A stretch of DNA of 64,000 bases from the NCBI RefSeq assembly GCF_037997115.1, contig NZ_CP150484.1, positions 3,058,096 through 3,122,095 of the forward strand, in the 5' to 3' direction. The position numbers and the translations under genes were made by a program. This stretch comes from Amycolatopsis coloradensis (GTDB taxonomy: Bacteria; Actinomycetota; Actinomycetes; Mycobacteriales; Pseudonocardiaceae). Of this stretch, positions 1-7,962 are shown in pieces (within the stretch, counting starts at the first letter, position 1; every line of letters starts with the position of its first letter). The notes beneath the pieces are model-generated. The model was not told the DNA's origin and did no database searches. It was given only the letters and a program-made list of their open reading frames with translations.

Positions 1-38
1 CCTACCCTGAGAGTAGGGAAGGAGGCCTTCACGGAACG

Positions 39-728
39 TCAGAGCACGAAGACGAGGTCGCTCGCCGCCGCGTGGAACATCTCGGGCGCGCCGGCGTAGA
101 AGACCCGCCAGGCGCCGGGCTTACGGTGCTCGGCCGAAGCCGCGAAGGCCCAGGTGGTGCCGTTCCAGGTGGCGGTGACCGTCGCCGCCGTGGTCCAGCG
201 GTAGGTGCTGAACGAGAAGTACTGGAGCTCGACCGGGATCGGGTTCGCGGTGTACCGGCCGGGGAACTCGATCGTGCCGGAGCCGGTCACCGCCCTGGCC
301 GCGTCCCGGCCCGCCGCGAACGACGTGATCTTCGCCGGGTGGAGCACGACGATCTTCGCGGTGTCGGCGCCCGAGTTCGCGATCGACGGGTCGGTGGAGA
401 AGAAGTCGGCGCGGTAGTTGCCGGTGCGGATCGGGGTCAGCGTCGCGCTGTACGCACCGGCGGCGTCGGTGACCGGCTTGGCCTGCGCTTCACCGCAGAA
501 GCCGTTGAAGCAGAACGAGATGCCCACCTCGGCGCCCGCGATCGGGGTGGCGTCGGCCTTGGTGAGCTTCCCGGAGATCGTGACGGTCTGCCCGGCGTCG
601 ATCTTGGTGCTGCTGGTCGTCGTGGTGAGGGTGGACGGCTGGGCCTCGGCGGCGGTCGCGGGTACCGCGCCCGCGGTGAGCAGCGCGGCCGCGGCGATGG
701 TGCCGATCACGAGCTTCCTGATGATCAT
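39..728 (-). CDS. Secreted Ig-like domain protein, function unknown
   Basis: Encodes 229 residues. It opens with a typical Sec signal peptide: basic MIIRK, a hydrophobic Ala/Leu stretch, then an Ala-x-Ala type site near residue 26. The mature part starts with Thr/Ser-rich sequence and a stretch reading 'TKIDAGQTVTISGKLTKAD', the usual edge of a bacterial Ig-like or carboxypeptidase-regulatory-like beta sandwich; a second, less clear beta-rich module follows. There are no catalytic motifs. It is probably an exported or cell-surface protein. Such proteins are common in actinobacteria and none is named here. The gene stands alone, pointing away from the TetR gene. Confidence 0.8.
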   Translation of the reverse strand: MIIRKLVIGTIAAAALLTAGAVPATAAEAQPSTLTTTTSSTKIDAGQTVTISGKLTKADATPIAGAEVGISFCFNGFCGEAQAKPVTDAAGAYSATLTPIRTGNYRADFFSTDPSIANSGADTAKIVVLHPAKITSFAAGRDAARAVTGSGTIEFPGRYTANPIPVELQYFSFSTYRWTTAATVTATWNGTTWAFAASAEHRKPGAWRVFYAGAPEMFHAAASDLVFVL

Positions 729-830
729 GGGCTCCCCAAAAGGATTTCGGTGTTGGCGACCGCTAGGTCGGCCGGAAGCCGTTGTCCGTTGCGGGGAAAT
801 CCCGGTGTTCAGAAGCCTGCCGTCGGTGCT

Positions 831-1406
831 TCACGCAGCAGGGAGCAATGTGCGCGCGAAAGCCACCGACGAGGCCCCCGCGACCTCGAGCGCTTCGGTG
901 TTACGCAGCGAACGGCTCAACACGAACGCTCCTTCGAGACTGTTCACCAAAGCGATCGTGAGACGCCGCGCGGCCTCGGGGGCGAGGCCGTACTTGCCCA
1001 GCTTCTCGGAGCCGGTCTCGATCCACGCCGTGAACACGTCGGCGGTCGCGATCCGCAGCTTCTCATTGGTGCTGGCGACCTCCAGCGCGACCGTGGCGAT
1101 GGGGCACGCGTCGGCGTAGTCGGTCGCCTTCAGCGTCTCGGCGGCGCTGGCGAAGCACGCCTCGATACCGTGGAGCAGGTCCGGCTCGTCGGCGAAGAAG
1201 ATCTCGAACAACGCGAGGTACATCATCCCCGAGGTGCGGATGACCTCCTCGCCGAGCTGTTCCTTGCCGCCGGGGAAGAAGTGGTACAGCGAGCCGAACG
1301 GCGCGTTCGCCGCCTCGACGATCTGCTTCACCCCGGTGCCGGTGTACCCGTTGCGCCGGAGCAGCTCGGCGCCGGCGTTCACGATGCGTTCCCGCGTTCC
1401 AGTCAC
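831..1406 (-). CDS. TetR/AcrR family transcriptional regulator
   Basis: Encodes 191 residues. The N-terminal helix-turn-helix is clear (TRERIVNAGAELLRRNGY, then GTGVKQIVEAANAPFGSLYHFF), followed by an all-helical ligand-binding domain. The layout resembles the LmrA/YxaF subgroup, whose members often have a conserved Cys in the ligand domain; here 'ADACPIATVALE'. The start is GTG at 1406. A GGAGGA lies almost directly against it, so the spacing is unusually short. A perfect 7-bp inverted repeat starts 8 bases upstream, so autoregulation is likely. The divergent aminopeptidase at 1564 is a second possible target, though its link to this regulator is inference. Confidence 0.9.
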   Translation of the reverse strand: MTGTRERIVNAGAELLRRNGYTGTGVKQIVEAANAPFGSLYHFFPGGKEQLGEEVIRTSGMMYLALFEIFFADEPDLLHGIEACFASAAETLKATDYADACPIATVALEVASTNEKLRIATADVFTAWIETGSEKLGKYGLAPEAARRLTIALVNSLEGAFVLSRSLRNTEALEVAGASSVAFARTLLPAA

Positions 1407-1413
1407 TCCTCCA

Positions 1414-1431
1414 TGATAGAGCGTTCTATCA
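1414..1431. promoter_or_regulatory. TetR-type operator palindrome
   Basis: TGATAGA-GCGT-TCTATCA is a perfect 7+7 inverted repeat with a 4-base spacer. It sits 8 bases upstream of the GTG start of the TetR gene, between it and the divergent hydrolase gene. TetR-family regulators commonly bind such repeats and repress their own gene. That the neighbouring regulator binds here is inferred from position and symmetry. Confidence 0.75.
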
Positions 1432-1563
1432 AACGCGTCCGTGGATCTAGCCGCTCCTTGAACCTTGGTTCACCCTCCGGCGCTACCTGCGGTCGATGTC
1501 CGCGTGGTGTACCCGGCCCTAGCGTCGGCAGCCGTTGGGAAACCGAGGAAAAGGGGGCAGCAG

Positions 1564-3087
1564 ATGAAGCGGCTACTGACCGCCGGGATCATCCCGGTGG
1601 TCCTGGGCGGGCTGCTCGCCGGAGCCGGGCAGGCTTCGGCGAGCACGCTGAACACCACGAACATCCCCGGCCACTACGCCGGTCAGACCCTGGATTGGCA
1701 TCCTTGCGCGGCGGAGGAGCTGGTCACGTTGCCGCCGGGCACCGACATCAATGGCCTCGAATGCGCGACGTTCCGCACGCCTCGCGACTGGGACAGGGCG
1801 GGGGAGCGACAGGACCTGACCATCGCGATCAGCAGGCTGAAGTCCACCGGGACATCGACGGCCTCGCTGCTCACCAACCCGGGTGGGCCGGGCGGCCCCG
1901 GCCGCTGGTTCCCGGTGACGTTCCGCGGGCAGGAGAAGCTGCGCGAGCATCAGGACATCATCGGCATCGACGTGCGCGGGACCGGCAAGAGCACGAACGT
2001 CACCTGCCGGGGCACGGCCGACCTCATCCGGCAGCTGGATCCGCGCGACCGGGATCCGCGCAATCTGGACCAGATCCTGGCCAACGCCGAGCACGTGGCC
2101 AGGTCCTGCCAGAGCGCCGGCGGCGAACTCGGGCCGCTGATCACCACCCACCAGACGATCAGGGACTTCGACCTGCTCCGTGTCCTGCTCGGCCGGGAGA
2201 AGATCAACTGGGTCGGGTATTCGGGCGGCACGTGGCTGGGCGCGCATTACGCGCAGCAGTTCCCGCAGCGGACGGGACGGTTCGTGCTGGACTCCTCGAC
2301 GGAATTCACCACGGACTGGCAGAAGACGTTCGACCGGCAGCCGGTCGGCTTCGAACGGCGCTGGCGGCAGGACTTCCTGCCGTGGATGGCGCGCTACGAC
2401 GCGAAGTACCACTTCGGCACGAACGGTGAAGAGGTCCGGCAGACCTACGAGCGGGTCCGCTACGCCTTGTCCCGCAACCCGATGGACGGGAACGGGCCGA
2501 TGGAGCTCGATACCGCCATCATCTACATGCTCTACAAGAAGGCGACCTTCCCGGCGCTGGCCGAACTGCTGGTCAAGGTCCGGGGCGCCATGGAGAATCC
2601 GGAGGCGAAGGCCGAGGCCAAGGCCGCCGTCGAGGCGGCGGGTGATCACTCCGACGCGGCGGATGCCACGTTCTGGAACACCGTCTGTGGCGAAGGGCGT
2701 TTCATCGGCACCCGCGAGTCGCTGATCCGCGCCTCACAGCGGAACCTGGACCGCGGTCTGCTCCTGGCGGGCGGCGGCACGCTGAACGCCTCGGTCTGCC
2801 TGTTCTGGGACAAGGAACCGCGCCCGCTGCCGAAGCTGGACGGCAAGGGCGTCCCGCCGGTGCTGATCGTCCACTCCGAGCACGACCCGGCCACGGCGAT
2901 CGAGGGTGCCAGGCGGGCACACGCGGGGTTCGCGAACTCGCGCATGCTGACCGTGACCGGTGAGGGCGACCACGGGCTCTACGCGGACGGGAACCCCAAG
3001 GTGGACGAGATCGTGAACGCCTACCTGGTCGACGGGGTCGTTCCCGCCGACCAGAGCGTCCCGGGCATGCCGCTGCCTGTGCCCTAG
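1564..3087 (+). CDS. Secreted alpha/beta-hydrolase, tripeptidyl aminopeptidase (TAP) type
   Basis: Encodes 507 residues from ATG 1564, chosen because it starts a good signal peptide (MKRLLTAGIIPVVLGG, cleavage near Ala-Ser-Ala at 24-26). An in-frame extension to 1465 has no signal character. The alpha/beta-hydrolase core shows an oxyanion-loop 'NPGGPGG' near residue 105 and the nucleophile elbow GYSGG with Ser220. The C-terminal TAP-like domain has 'HSEHDPATA' (probable acid) and 'GEGDHGLY' (probable catalytic His). Family members of this length (SlpD/SlpE/Tap-like) release N-terminal tripeptides or act as proline iminopeptidases outside the cell. The exact substrate cannot be told. The last 4 bases overlap the convergent uricase gene. 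Confidence 0.88.
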   Translation: MKRLLTAGIIPVVLGGLLAGAGQASASTLNTTNIPGHYAGQTLDWHPCAAEELVTLPPGTDINGLECATFRTPRDWDRAGERQDLTIAISRLKSTGTSTASLLTNPGGPGGPGRWFPVTFRGQEKLREHQDIIGIDVRGTGKSTNVTCRGTADLIRQLDPRDRDPRNLDQILANAEHVARSCQSAGGELGPLITTHQTIRDFDLLRVLLGREKINWVGYSGGTWLGAHYAQQFPQRTGRFVLDSSTEFTTDWQKTFDRQPVGFERRWRQDFLPWMARYDAKYHFGTNGEEVRQTYERVRYALSRNPMDGNGPMELDTAIIYMLYKKATFPALAELLVKVRGAMENPEAKAEAKAAVEAAGDHSDAADATFWNTVCGEGRFIGTRESLIRASQRNLDRGLLLAGGGTLNASVCLFWDKEPRPLPKLDGKGVPPVLIVHSEHDPATAIEGARRAHAGFANSRMLTVTGEGDHGLYADGNPKVDEIVNAYLVDGVVPADQSVPGMPLPVP

Positions 3088-3962
3088 AAGGCGGCGAGGG
3101 TGTGCCAGGCGAGACCGGCGTCCTCGGCGTCGTCTCGGAGGACGACACCCTCGAGCAGGCCGTACGGGCGGTCGGCGGCGTAGAAGACCTCGTTGTCGTT
3201 CTTCAGCCCGAACGGTGACAGGTCCACCAGGAAGTGGTGCTTGTTCGGCAGTGAGAGCCGGACTTCGGCGACCTCTTCGCGTTCGTTGAGCACAGCCTCT
3301 CCCATGGCGTACAGCGTCTGCTGCAGGGAGAGGCTGTGCTTGTCCGCGAAGGTCTCCAGCATGATCCGCCGGATCTCGGCGTGGCTCGCGGTCCAGTCGA
3401 TCCCATCGCCCTGGTAGCGCCAGCGCGCGGTCACGGCGGTCGCGAGGATCCGGTCGTTCGTCTCGGCCAGTGTCGTGTACTTGTCGCGAGGGAAGCCGTG
3501 GAACTCCGAGCCGGTCGACTTGAGCACCACGAGATCGTCCAAACCGGACACCACCCAGGCCTGGTCGCCCTGCACGGTCACGGCGGTCGTCCGCTTCTCG
3601 CTGCCCGCCTGCGAGAACGCGTGGTCGTGGCCCGAGATGCGGTTCCAGCCGTGTTCGTCGATCAGGATCCGGGCGCCGGTGATGTGCTCGAACGAGCCGA
3701 CGAAATGGCGCCCGAGCCGCAGCGCGAAGTCCTCGATCTCGCCGACCGGGGCTTCCTTGGCGAAGGCGTAGACGGTGTTCTTCTGGGTGTCGGTCGCGAC
3801 GACGTCGGCGTTGTCACCGGTGAGGTGCGTCGCCGCGAGGTCGCCACGAAGCGACGTCGAAACGGTGAGGTCCTTGAGGTGATGAACGGTGCCTTCGCGC
3901 TGGACGGTGACGAGCCGGACTTCGGCCTTGCCGTACTGGTTGGGGCCCAGGGTGATGGCCAC
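3084..3962 (-). CDS. Urate oxidase (factor-independent uricase)
   Basis: Encodes 292 residues, normal for the family. It oxidises urate to 5-hydroxyisourate with O2 and no cofactor, the first step of urate breakdown. The protein starts ITLGPNQYGKAEVRLVTV, the typical uricase opening with the Lys of the catalytic pair early in the first T-fold module. It continues through two tandem T-fold halves, with 'GHDHAFSQ' and 'FVGSFEHI' in the middle. The start is GTG at 3962, 6 bases after the hydroxyisourate hydrolase stop. It is therefore the last gene of a three-gene operon that performs consecutive steps. The 3' end overlaps the convergent aminopeptidase by 4 bases. Confidence 0.95.
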   Translation of the reverse strand: MAITLGPNQYGKAEVRLVTVQREGTVHHLKDLTVSTSLRGDLAATHLTGDNADVVATDTQKNTVYAFAKEAPVGEIEDFALRLGRHFVGSFEHITGARILIDEHGWNRISGHDHAFSQAGSEKRTTAVTVQGDQAWVVSGLDDLVVLKSTGSEFHGFPRDKYTTLAETNDRILATAVTARWRYQGDGIDWTASHAEIRRIMLETFADKHSLSLQQTLYAMGEAVLNEREEVAEVRLSLPNKHHFLVDLSPFGLKNDNEVFYAADRPYGLLEGVVLRDDAEDAGLAWHTLAAF

Positions 3963-3968
3963 GGGCGA

Positions 3969-4286
3969 TCAGCTCCCTCGATAGGTGGAATAGGCGAACG
4001 GGCTCAGCAGCAACGGCACGTGGTGGTGCTCGGTCCCGTCGGCGATGCGGAAGGTCAAGGTGACTTCGGGGAAGAAGGAGTCGGGGCCGAGGTAGGCGCC
4101 GGTGTCGAAGACCAGCCGGTAGACCCCGGGTTCCAAGGTGTCCGGGCCGAGGTCGCGGATCCGGCCGTCGGTGTCGGTCCGCCCGTCGGCGACGGGTTCG
4201 CCCGCGCCGGTTTCGAGCCGGACCCCGACGCCGGCCGCCGGCCGTCCCGCGGCGGTGTCGAGGATGTGCGTGGTCACGAGGCTCAT
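3969..4286 (-). CDS. hiuH: 5-hydroxyisourate hydrolase (transthyretin-like)
   Basis: Encodes 105 residues. It hydrolyses 5-hydroxyisourate, the uricase product, to OHCU. Two family signatures are visible: THILDT near the N terminus, with the catalytic His, and a C-terminal YRGS, the tetrapeptide that closes the active-site tunnel in true HIU hydrolases and is absent from vertebrate transthyretin. Its ATG overlaps the stop of the upstream decarboxylase gene by 4 bases (ATGA), and uricase follows after 6 bases. No signal or peroxisomal sequence is present, so it should be cytosolic. Confidence 0.96.
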   Translation of the reverse strand: MSLVTTHILDTAAGRPAAGVGVRLETGAGEPVADGRTDTDGRIRDLGPDTLEPGVYRLVFDTGAYLGPDSFFPEVTLTFRIADGTEHHHVPLLLSPFAYSTYRGS

Positions 4287-4774
4287 GCCGTCACCGCCTT
4301 CTCCAGCCGCAACGCGGCGATCCTGGCCAGCTCTTGACCGGCCACTTCGAGTTCCTTCTCGGGGTCGTTCGAGAGCCTCGAACGCAGGTTTTCCAGCAGT
4401 TCGGCGCCGCTCCGGCCGCTCGCGCAGACCAGGAAGACGTGCCCGAACGTCGCTTCGTACTCGGCGTTGGCCGCGGCGAACTCGCGTGCCGCGTCACCGT
4501 CCACACCGGACTGTTCCGAGCGCGACCAGCTCGCTTCGGTGCTCTTCCCGCCCGCTTTCTCCCCGATCCGGGGATGGGCGGCCATGGCGCGCCGGACCTC
4601 TTCGGGACGCAACGGGGTGAGCGCCTCGGAAGCGGCGAGCAGTGCGGCGAGATCGGCGTACGGGCGCCTGGCCAGCAGGGTCTCCACCCAGCGCGGGACG
4701 TCGAGGCAGGCGGTCAGCGCCGGCCGGATGTCCTGTGCGGGGGCCTCGTTGAACTCTCGGATGGTGAGCGGCAC
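4283..4774 (-). CDS. OHCU decarboxylase
   Basis: Encodes 163 residues from GTG 4774. It decarboxylates 2-oxo-4-hydroxy-4-carboxy-5-ureidoimidazoline to S-allantoin, the third step of the route. The family core HPRIGEK with its catalytic His is present, as are the flanking PxxxxEVRRAMAAHP region and a long helix ending in RSRLSNDPEKELEVAGQELA. The open frame continues upstream to 5074, but that part lies across the regulator gene and looks non-coding, so GTG 4774 is the best start. No strong Shine-Dalgarno site is visible before it. A 15-bp palindrome lies 35 bases upstream, a likely operator for this operon. Confidence 0.92.
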   Translation of the reverse strand: MPLTIREFNEAPAQDIRPALTACLDVPRWVETLLARRPYADLAALLAASEALTPLRPEEVRRAMAAHPRIGEKAGGKSTEASWSRSEQSGVDGDAAREFAAANAEYEATFGHVFLVCASGRSGAELLENLRSRLSNDPEKELEVAGQELARIAALRLEKAVTA

Positions 4775-4808
4775 GGGAACTGACGGTACGGCGGCGATTC
4801 CGCCGTCG

Positions 4809-4823
4809 TCAACATTTTGTTGA
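4809..4823. promoter_or_regulatory. 15-bp palindrome upstream of the uricase operon
   Basis: TCAACA-TTT-TGTTGA is a perfect 6+3+6 inverted repeat between the regulator stop (4833) and the OHCU decarboxylase start (4774). Its size and position match an operator for the uricase operon. It is A/T-rich in a very G/C-rich setting, which makes chance less likely. It could also act as a weak hairpin after the regulator gene. Confidence 0.55.
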
Positions 4824-4832
4824 AACGGCTCT

Positions 4833-5309
4833 TCAGTCTTGGTCGCGGTTGAGGTAGTTGTAGACCGTGAACCTCGTGACCCCCAGCGCCTCGGCGACGG
4901 TCGACACTGACTTGCGGAGGCCGAACGCGCCGCGTTCCTTGAGTAGTCGCACCGCGCGCTGCTTGGCGGCGCGGTCGAGGGTGTCGAGTTTGCCGCCGAG
5001 TTCGCGTTCGACGTCGCCGATGAGCCGGGCCAGCGCGCTGTGCAGTTCGACTGCGGGTTCGCCCGCGTCGTCACCGACCTGCCGGAGCTGGAGGGTCACG
5101 CGCGTGGCGCCGCCGTGCAGTGCCGCCCTGGCGATGGCGGGAAGCGCGTCGAGGAGGGTGTCGGCGTCGCCGCGGACGAGGGTGCCGAGCGGGCCGAAGT
5201 CGGCGGACAGGCCCGCGCCTTCCGCGGTGTCGCGGGCTTTGACGGCGTGTTCGGGTGGCGGACCCTCGCCGTGGAACGGTTCGCTGGTGAACTCGGCTTC
5301 TAACTGCAC
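4833..5309 (-). CDS. Thiamine-binding-like (MTH1187/YkoF) domain plus HTH regulator of purine degradation
   Basis: Encodes 158 residues from GTG 5309; an in-frame extension to 5390 runs through the divergent promoter and is unlikely. Residues 1 to about 80 (VQLEAEFTSEPFHGEG..., ending TRVTLQL) resemble the ferredoxin-like MTH1187/YkoF small-ligand domain. The last 50 residues (AVRLLKERGAFGLRKS, then VSTVAEALGVTRFTVYNYL) are a DauR/YheO-type HTH. Placed between the uricase operon and divergent allantoinase, it is the obvious candidate local regulator, perhaps sensing urate or allantoin. Ligand and sign of regulation are unknown. Domain calls are by eye. Confidence 0.75.
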   Translation of the reverse strand: MQLEAEFTSEPFHGEGPPPEHAVKARDTAEGAGLSADFGPLGTLVRGDADTLLDALPAIARAALHGGATRVTLQLRQVGDDAGEPAVELHSALARLIGDVERELGGKLDTLDRAAKQRAVRLLKERGAFGLRKSVSTVAEALGVTRFTVYNYLNRDQD

Positions 5310-5384
5310 GAAGCGAAGGTAGCGCCGCCTGGGCTCGTTGACGAGCAGGGTGGCCGGAGTTAATGTCGGAGTGCGAAACCTCGA

Positions 5385-5399
5385 TTCCACTCAGTGGAA
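5385..5399. promoter_or_regulatory. 15-bp operator palindrome before allantoinase
   Basis: TTCCACT-C-AGTGGAA is a perfect 7+1+7 inverted repeat, 16 bases upstream of the allantoinase ATG and 76 bases upstream of the divergent regulator start. Palindromes of the TTCCAC...GTGGAA type are seen before allantoin-degradation genes controlled by IclR-class repressors. Which protein binds here is not decided by the sequence, since the adjacent regulator is not an IclR protein. Confidence 0.7.
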
Positions 5400-5414
5400 G
5401 TTGGAGGCTTGTAG

Positions 5415-6743
5415 ATGGACTTGGTGATCAAAGCCGCCCGAGCCGTGACGGCCGCCGGAGAGGTACCCGCGACCATCGGTGTCGACGGCGGCCGCATCGT
5501 CGCGGTGGAGCCCGCCGAAGCCGATCTGGACGGCGATCGGGTACTCGGACTCGGCGAGGACGTCGTCCTGCTGCCGGGTCTGGTGGACACGCACGTGCAC
5601 GTCAACGATCCGGGCCGCACCGAATGGGAGGGTTTCGCCTCGGCGACCCGCGCGGCCGCGGCCGGCGGGGTCACCACGATCGTGGACATGCCGCTGAACA
5701 GTCTGCCGCCGACGGTCGACGTCGCGTCGCTGGAAGTGAAGCGCAAGACCGCCGAAGGGCGGGTGCACGTCGACGTCGGGTTCTGGGGCGGGGCGATTCC
5801 CGGCAACCTCGCGGACCTGCGCGGCCTTCACGAGGCCGGCGTGTTCGGCTTCAAATCGTTCCTGCTGCATTCCGGTGTCGACGAGTTCCCGCCGCTGGAC
5901 GCGCGCGGGCTCGAAGAGGCGATGGCCGAACTGCGGACCTTCGACGGCATGATCATCGTGCACGCGGAGGACTCCGACGCGATCGACCACGCGCCCGACC
6001 CGCACGGCGAGAAGTACGAAGACTTCCTGCACTCGCGGCCGCGCGGCGCGGAGAACGTGGCGATCGCGCAGGTCATCGAGCTGGCCAGGAAGACCGGCGT
6101 CCGCGCGCACATCCTGCACCTGTCCTCCTCGGACGCGCTGCCGATGGTCGAGAGCGCGCGGCGCGACGGCGTCCGGCTGACCGCCGAGACCTGCCCGCAT
6201 TATCTGAGCTTCACCGCCGAGGAGATCGGCGACGGCGCCACGCAGTTCAAATGCTGCCCGCCGATCCGCGAGGCCGGGAACCGCGAGCTGCTGTGGAAGG
6301 GCCTCGCGGACGGCGTCATCGACTGTGTGGTGACCGACCATTCGCCGTGCACCCCCGAGCTGAAACGCTTCGACAGCGGCGATTTCGGGCTCGCCTGGGG
6401 CGGGATCGCCGGCCTGCAACTAGGCCTGCCCGCCGTCTGGACCCAGGCGCGGCAGCGCGGGTTCGCCCTCACCGACGTCGTCCGCTGGATGGCCGAACAT
6501 CCGGCCGCGCAGGCGGGGATGCGGCGCAAGGGGCATCTCGCGCCGGGCTACGACGCCGACTTCAGCGTGTTCGCGCCCGACGAGGCCTTCGTCGTCGACG
6601 TCGCGAAATTGAAGCACCGCAACCCGGTCAGCGCCTACCACGGACGGCCGCTCGCCGGTGTCGTCCGGAGCACGTGGTTGCGCGGCGAGGAGATCACCGG
6701 CGAAGACCCGGCAGGCGTTCTGCTGACCCGGGGTGACTGCTGA
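5415..6743 (+). CDS. allB: Allantoinase
   Basis: Encodes 442 residues. It is a dinuclear-metal amidohydrolase that opens allantoin to allantoate. The family motifs are in order: HVHVNDPG (first metal histidines, about residue 59), '[11 protein letters not shown]' with the Lys expected to be carboxylated, a histidine in 'IIVHAED', 'AHILHLSS', TCPHYL, and VTDHSPC with the metal Asp. The start ATG has TTGGAGG 7 bases ahead. Allantoicase follows after a short overlap of reading frames, so both steps from allantoin to ureidoglycolate are made from one transcript. Expression is likely controlled by the palindrome just upstream. Confidence 0.96.
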   Translation: MDLVIKAARAVTAAGEVPATIGVDGGRIVAVEPAEADLDGDRVLGLGEDVVLLPGLVDTHVHVNDPGRTEWEGFASATRAAAAGGVTTIVDMPLNSLPPTVDVASLEVKRKTAEGRVHVDVGFWGGAIPGNLADLRGLHEAGVFGFKSFLLHSGVDEFPPLDARGLEEAMAELRTFDGMIIVHAEDSDAIDHAPDPHGEKYEDFLHSRPRGAENVAIAQVIELARKTGVRAHILHLSSSDALPMVESARRDGVRLTAETCPHYLSFTAEEIGDGATQFKCCPPIREAGNRELLWKGLADGVIDCVVTDHSPCTPELKRFDSGDFGLAWGGIAGLQLGLPAVWTQARQRGFALTDVVRWMAEHPAAQAGMRRKGHLAPGYDADFSVFAPDEAFVVDVAKLKHRNPVSAYHGRPLAGVVRSTWLRGEEITGEDPAGVLLTRGDC

Positions 6744-6756
6744 GATGGAGGATGCC

Positions 6757-7761
6757 GTGAACGACCGTCCTGAGTGGACAGCCCTGCCCGATCTGGCCTC
6801 GCGCAAGTTCGGCGGGACCGTGATGTGGGCGACGGACGAGTTGTTCGCCGAGAAGGAGAACCTGGTCAACCCCTGGGTGCCCGCGCATCAGACGGAGACC
6901 TTCGGCCCCAAGGGTCAGGTCTACGACGGCTGGGAGACCCGGCGGCACCGCGAACCCGGCGACGACCAGGCGGTGATCCGGCTCGGCCTGGCGGGCGCGA
7001 TCACCGGTGTCATCGTGGACACCGCCTTCTTCAAGGGCAATTACCCGCCGTTCGTCTCGGTCGAGGCGTGTGCCGTCGACGGCTATCCCAACGCCGCCGA
7101 ACTGGCCGAAGCGGACTGGGACGTGCTGGTGAAACGCGGCGCGGCGGCGGGGCACACGGAGAACTCCTTCGAGGTCGGCGGGAGCAAGCGCTACACGCAC
7201 GTCCGGCTGACCATGCACCCGGACGGCGGCGTGGCCCGGCTGCGGGTGCACGGCACGCCGATCCCGGATCCGCGGCTGCTCGACCTCGGCGCGCTCGATC
7301 TCGCCGCGCTGGAGAACGGCGCGGTGGTCACCGGGTGCAGCGACATGTTCTATTCCTCGCCCAACAACCTCTTCTCGCCAGGGCTCGCCGCGCATCAGGC
7401 CGAGGGCTGGGAGACCGCGCGGCGCCGGGACGGCGGGAACGACTGGGTCACGGTGCGCCTCGCCGGCGCGGGCGTCGTCCGGTTCGCCGAACTGGACAAC
7501 AGCAACCTCAAGGGCAACGCGCCGGGCTGGGCGTCGCTGAGCGGCCGGGACGGCGACGGCGAATGGATCGAACTGCTGCCGAAGACCCGCTTGCAGCCCG
7601 ATACACGGCACCGCTTCGCCCTCGCCGAGGGACCTGAGGTGACCGAGGTCCGTCTCGACATCTATCCCGACGGCGGGATGGCGCGCCTACGGCTCTTCGG
7701 GGCGCTTTCGGAGCGCGGCCGCGCCGATCTCGCGTCGCGTTTCGAGGCCGCTCAGGGCTGA
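6757..7761 (+). CDS. alc: Allantoicase
   Basis: Encodes 334 residues from GTG 6757. GGAGG at 6747-6751 lies 5 bases before it, which favours this start over the ATG at 6745. It hydrolyses allantoate to ureidoglycolate and urea. Two similar halves (about residues 15-160 and 180-325) each hold a jelly-roll allantoicase repeat: 'GWETRRHREPGDDQAVIRL' in the first is echoed by 'GWETARRRDGGNDWVTVRL' in the second, and both end in 'YPDGGMARLR'-like strands. It lies directly behind allB. The 3' end overlaps the small convergent membrane-protein gene by 10 bases. Confidence 0.95.
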   Translation: MNDRPEWTALPDLASRKFGGTVMWATDELFAEKENLVNPWVPAHQTETFGPKGQVYDGWETRRHREPGDDQAVIRLGLAGAITGVIVDTAFFKGNYPPFVSVEACAVDGYPNAAELAEADWDVLVKRGAAAGHTENSFEVGGSKRYTHVRLTMHPDGGVARLRVHGTPIPDPRLLDLGALDLAALENGAVVTGCSDMFYSSPNNLFSPGLAAHQAEGWETARRRDGGNDWVTVRLAGAGVVRFAELDNSNLKGNAPGWASLSGRDGDGEWIELLPKTRLQPDTRHRFALAEGPEVTEVRLDIYPDGGMARLRLFGALSERGRADLASRFEAAQG

Positions 7762-7928
7762 GCGCCGGGCCGGTTCAGATACGCGGAGAACAACGAGAGG
7801 ACGGTGCCGATCGAGAAGATCGCGGTGAGCCACCAAGCGCCGCCGATGGACAGGTTCCACACCAGGGCACCCACCATCAGCACCGCCATGACGATGTTCC
7901 TGATCTGCAGCGGCGTCGGTTTGGCCAT
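7752..7928 (-). CDS. Small two-helix membrane protein, 58 residues
   Basis: A short gene read from ATG 7928 to TGA 7752. It starts MAKPTPLQIRNIVMAVLMVG and ends in LSLFSAYLNRPGAQP. Two hydrophobic segments (about residues 12-28 and 32-49) predict a hairpin membrane protein. Third codon positions are almost all G or C, as in neighbouring genes, supporting real coding. Similar tiny membrane proteins are widespread and uncharacterised in actinobacteria. It lies downstream of the CoA-binding protein gene on the same strand, with 34 bases between, and could be its operon partner. Confidence 0.7.
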   Translation of the reverse strand: MAKPTPLQIRNIVMAVLMVGALVWNLSIGGAWWLTAIFSIGTVLSLFSAYLNRPGAQP

Positions 7929-7962
7929 GCCGTCACCCTCTCACGGGCGGCGGTCGCGCTGG

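Noticed and set aside
2734..3148. Minus-strand frames across the end of the aminopeptidase gene
   Set aside because: Shadows; Arg/Pro-rich with no motifs, antisense to a clear hydrolase domain.
4775..5074. N-terminal extension of the OHCU decarboxylase frame
   Set aside because: It overlaps the regulator gene and has Ser/Thr/Arg-rich non-coding-like composition.
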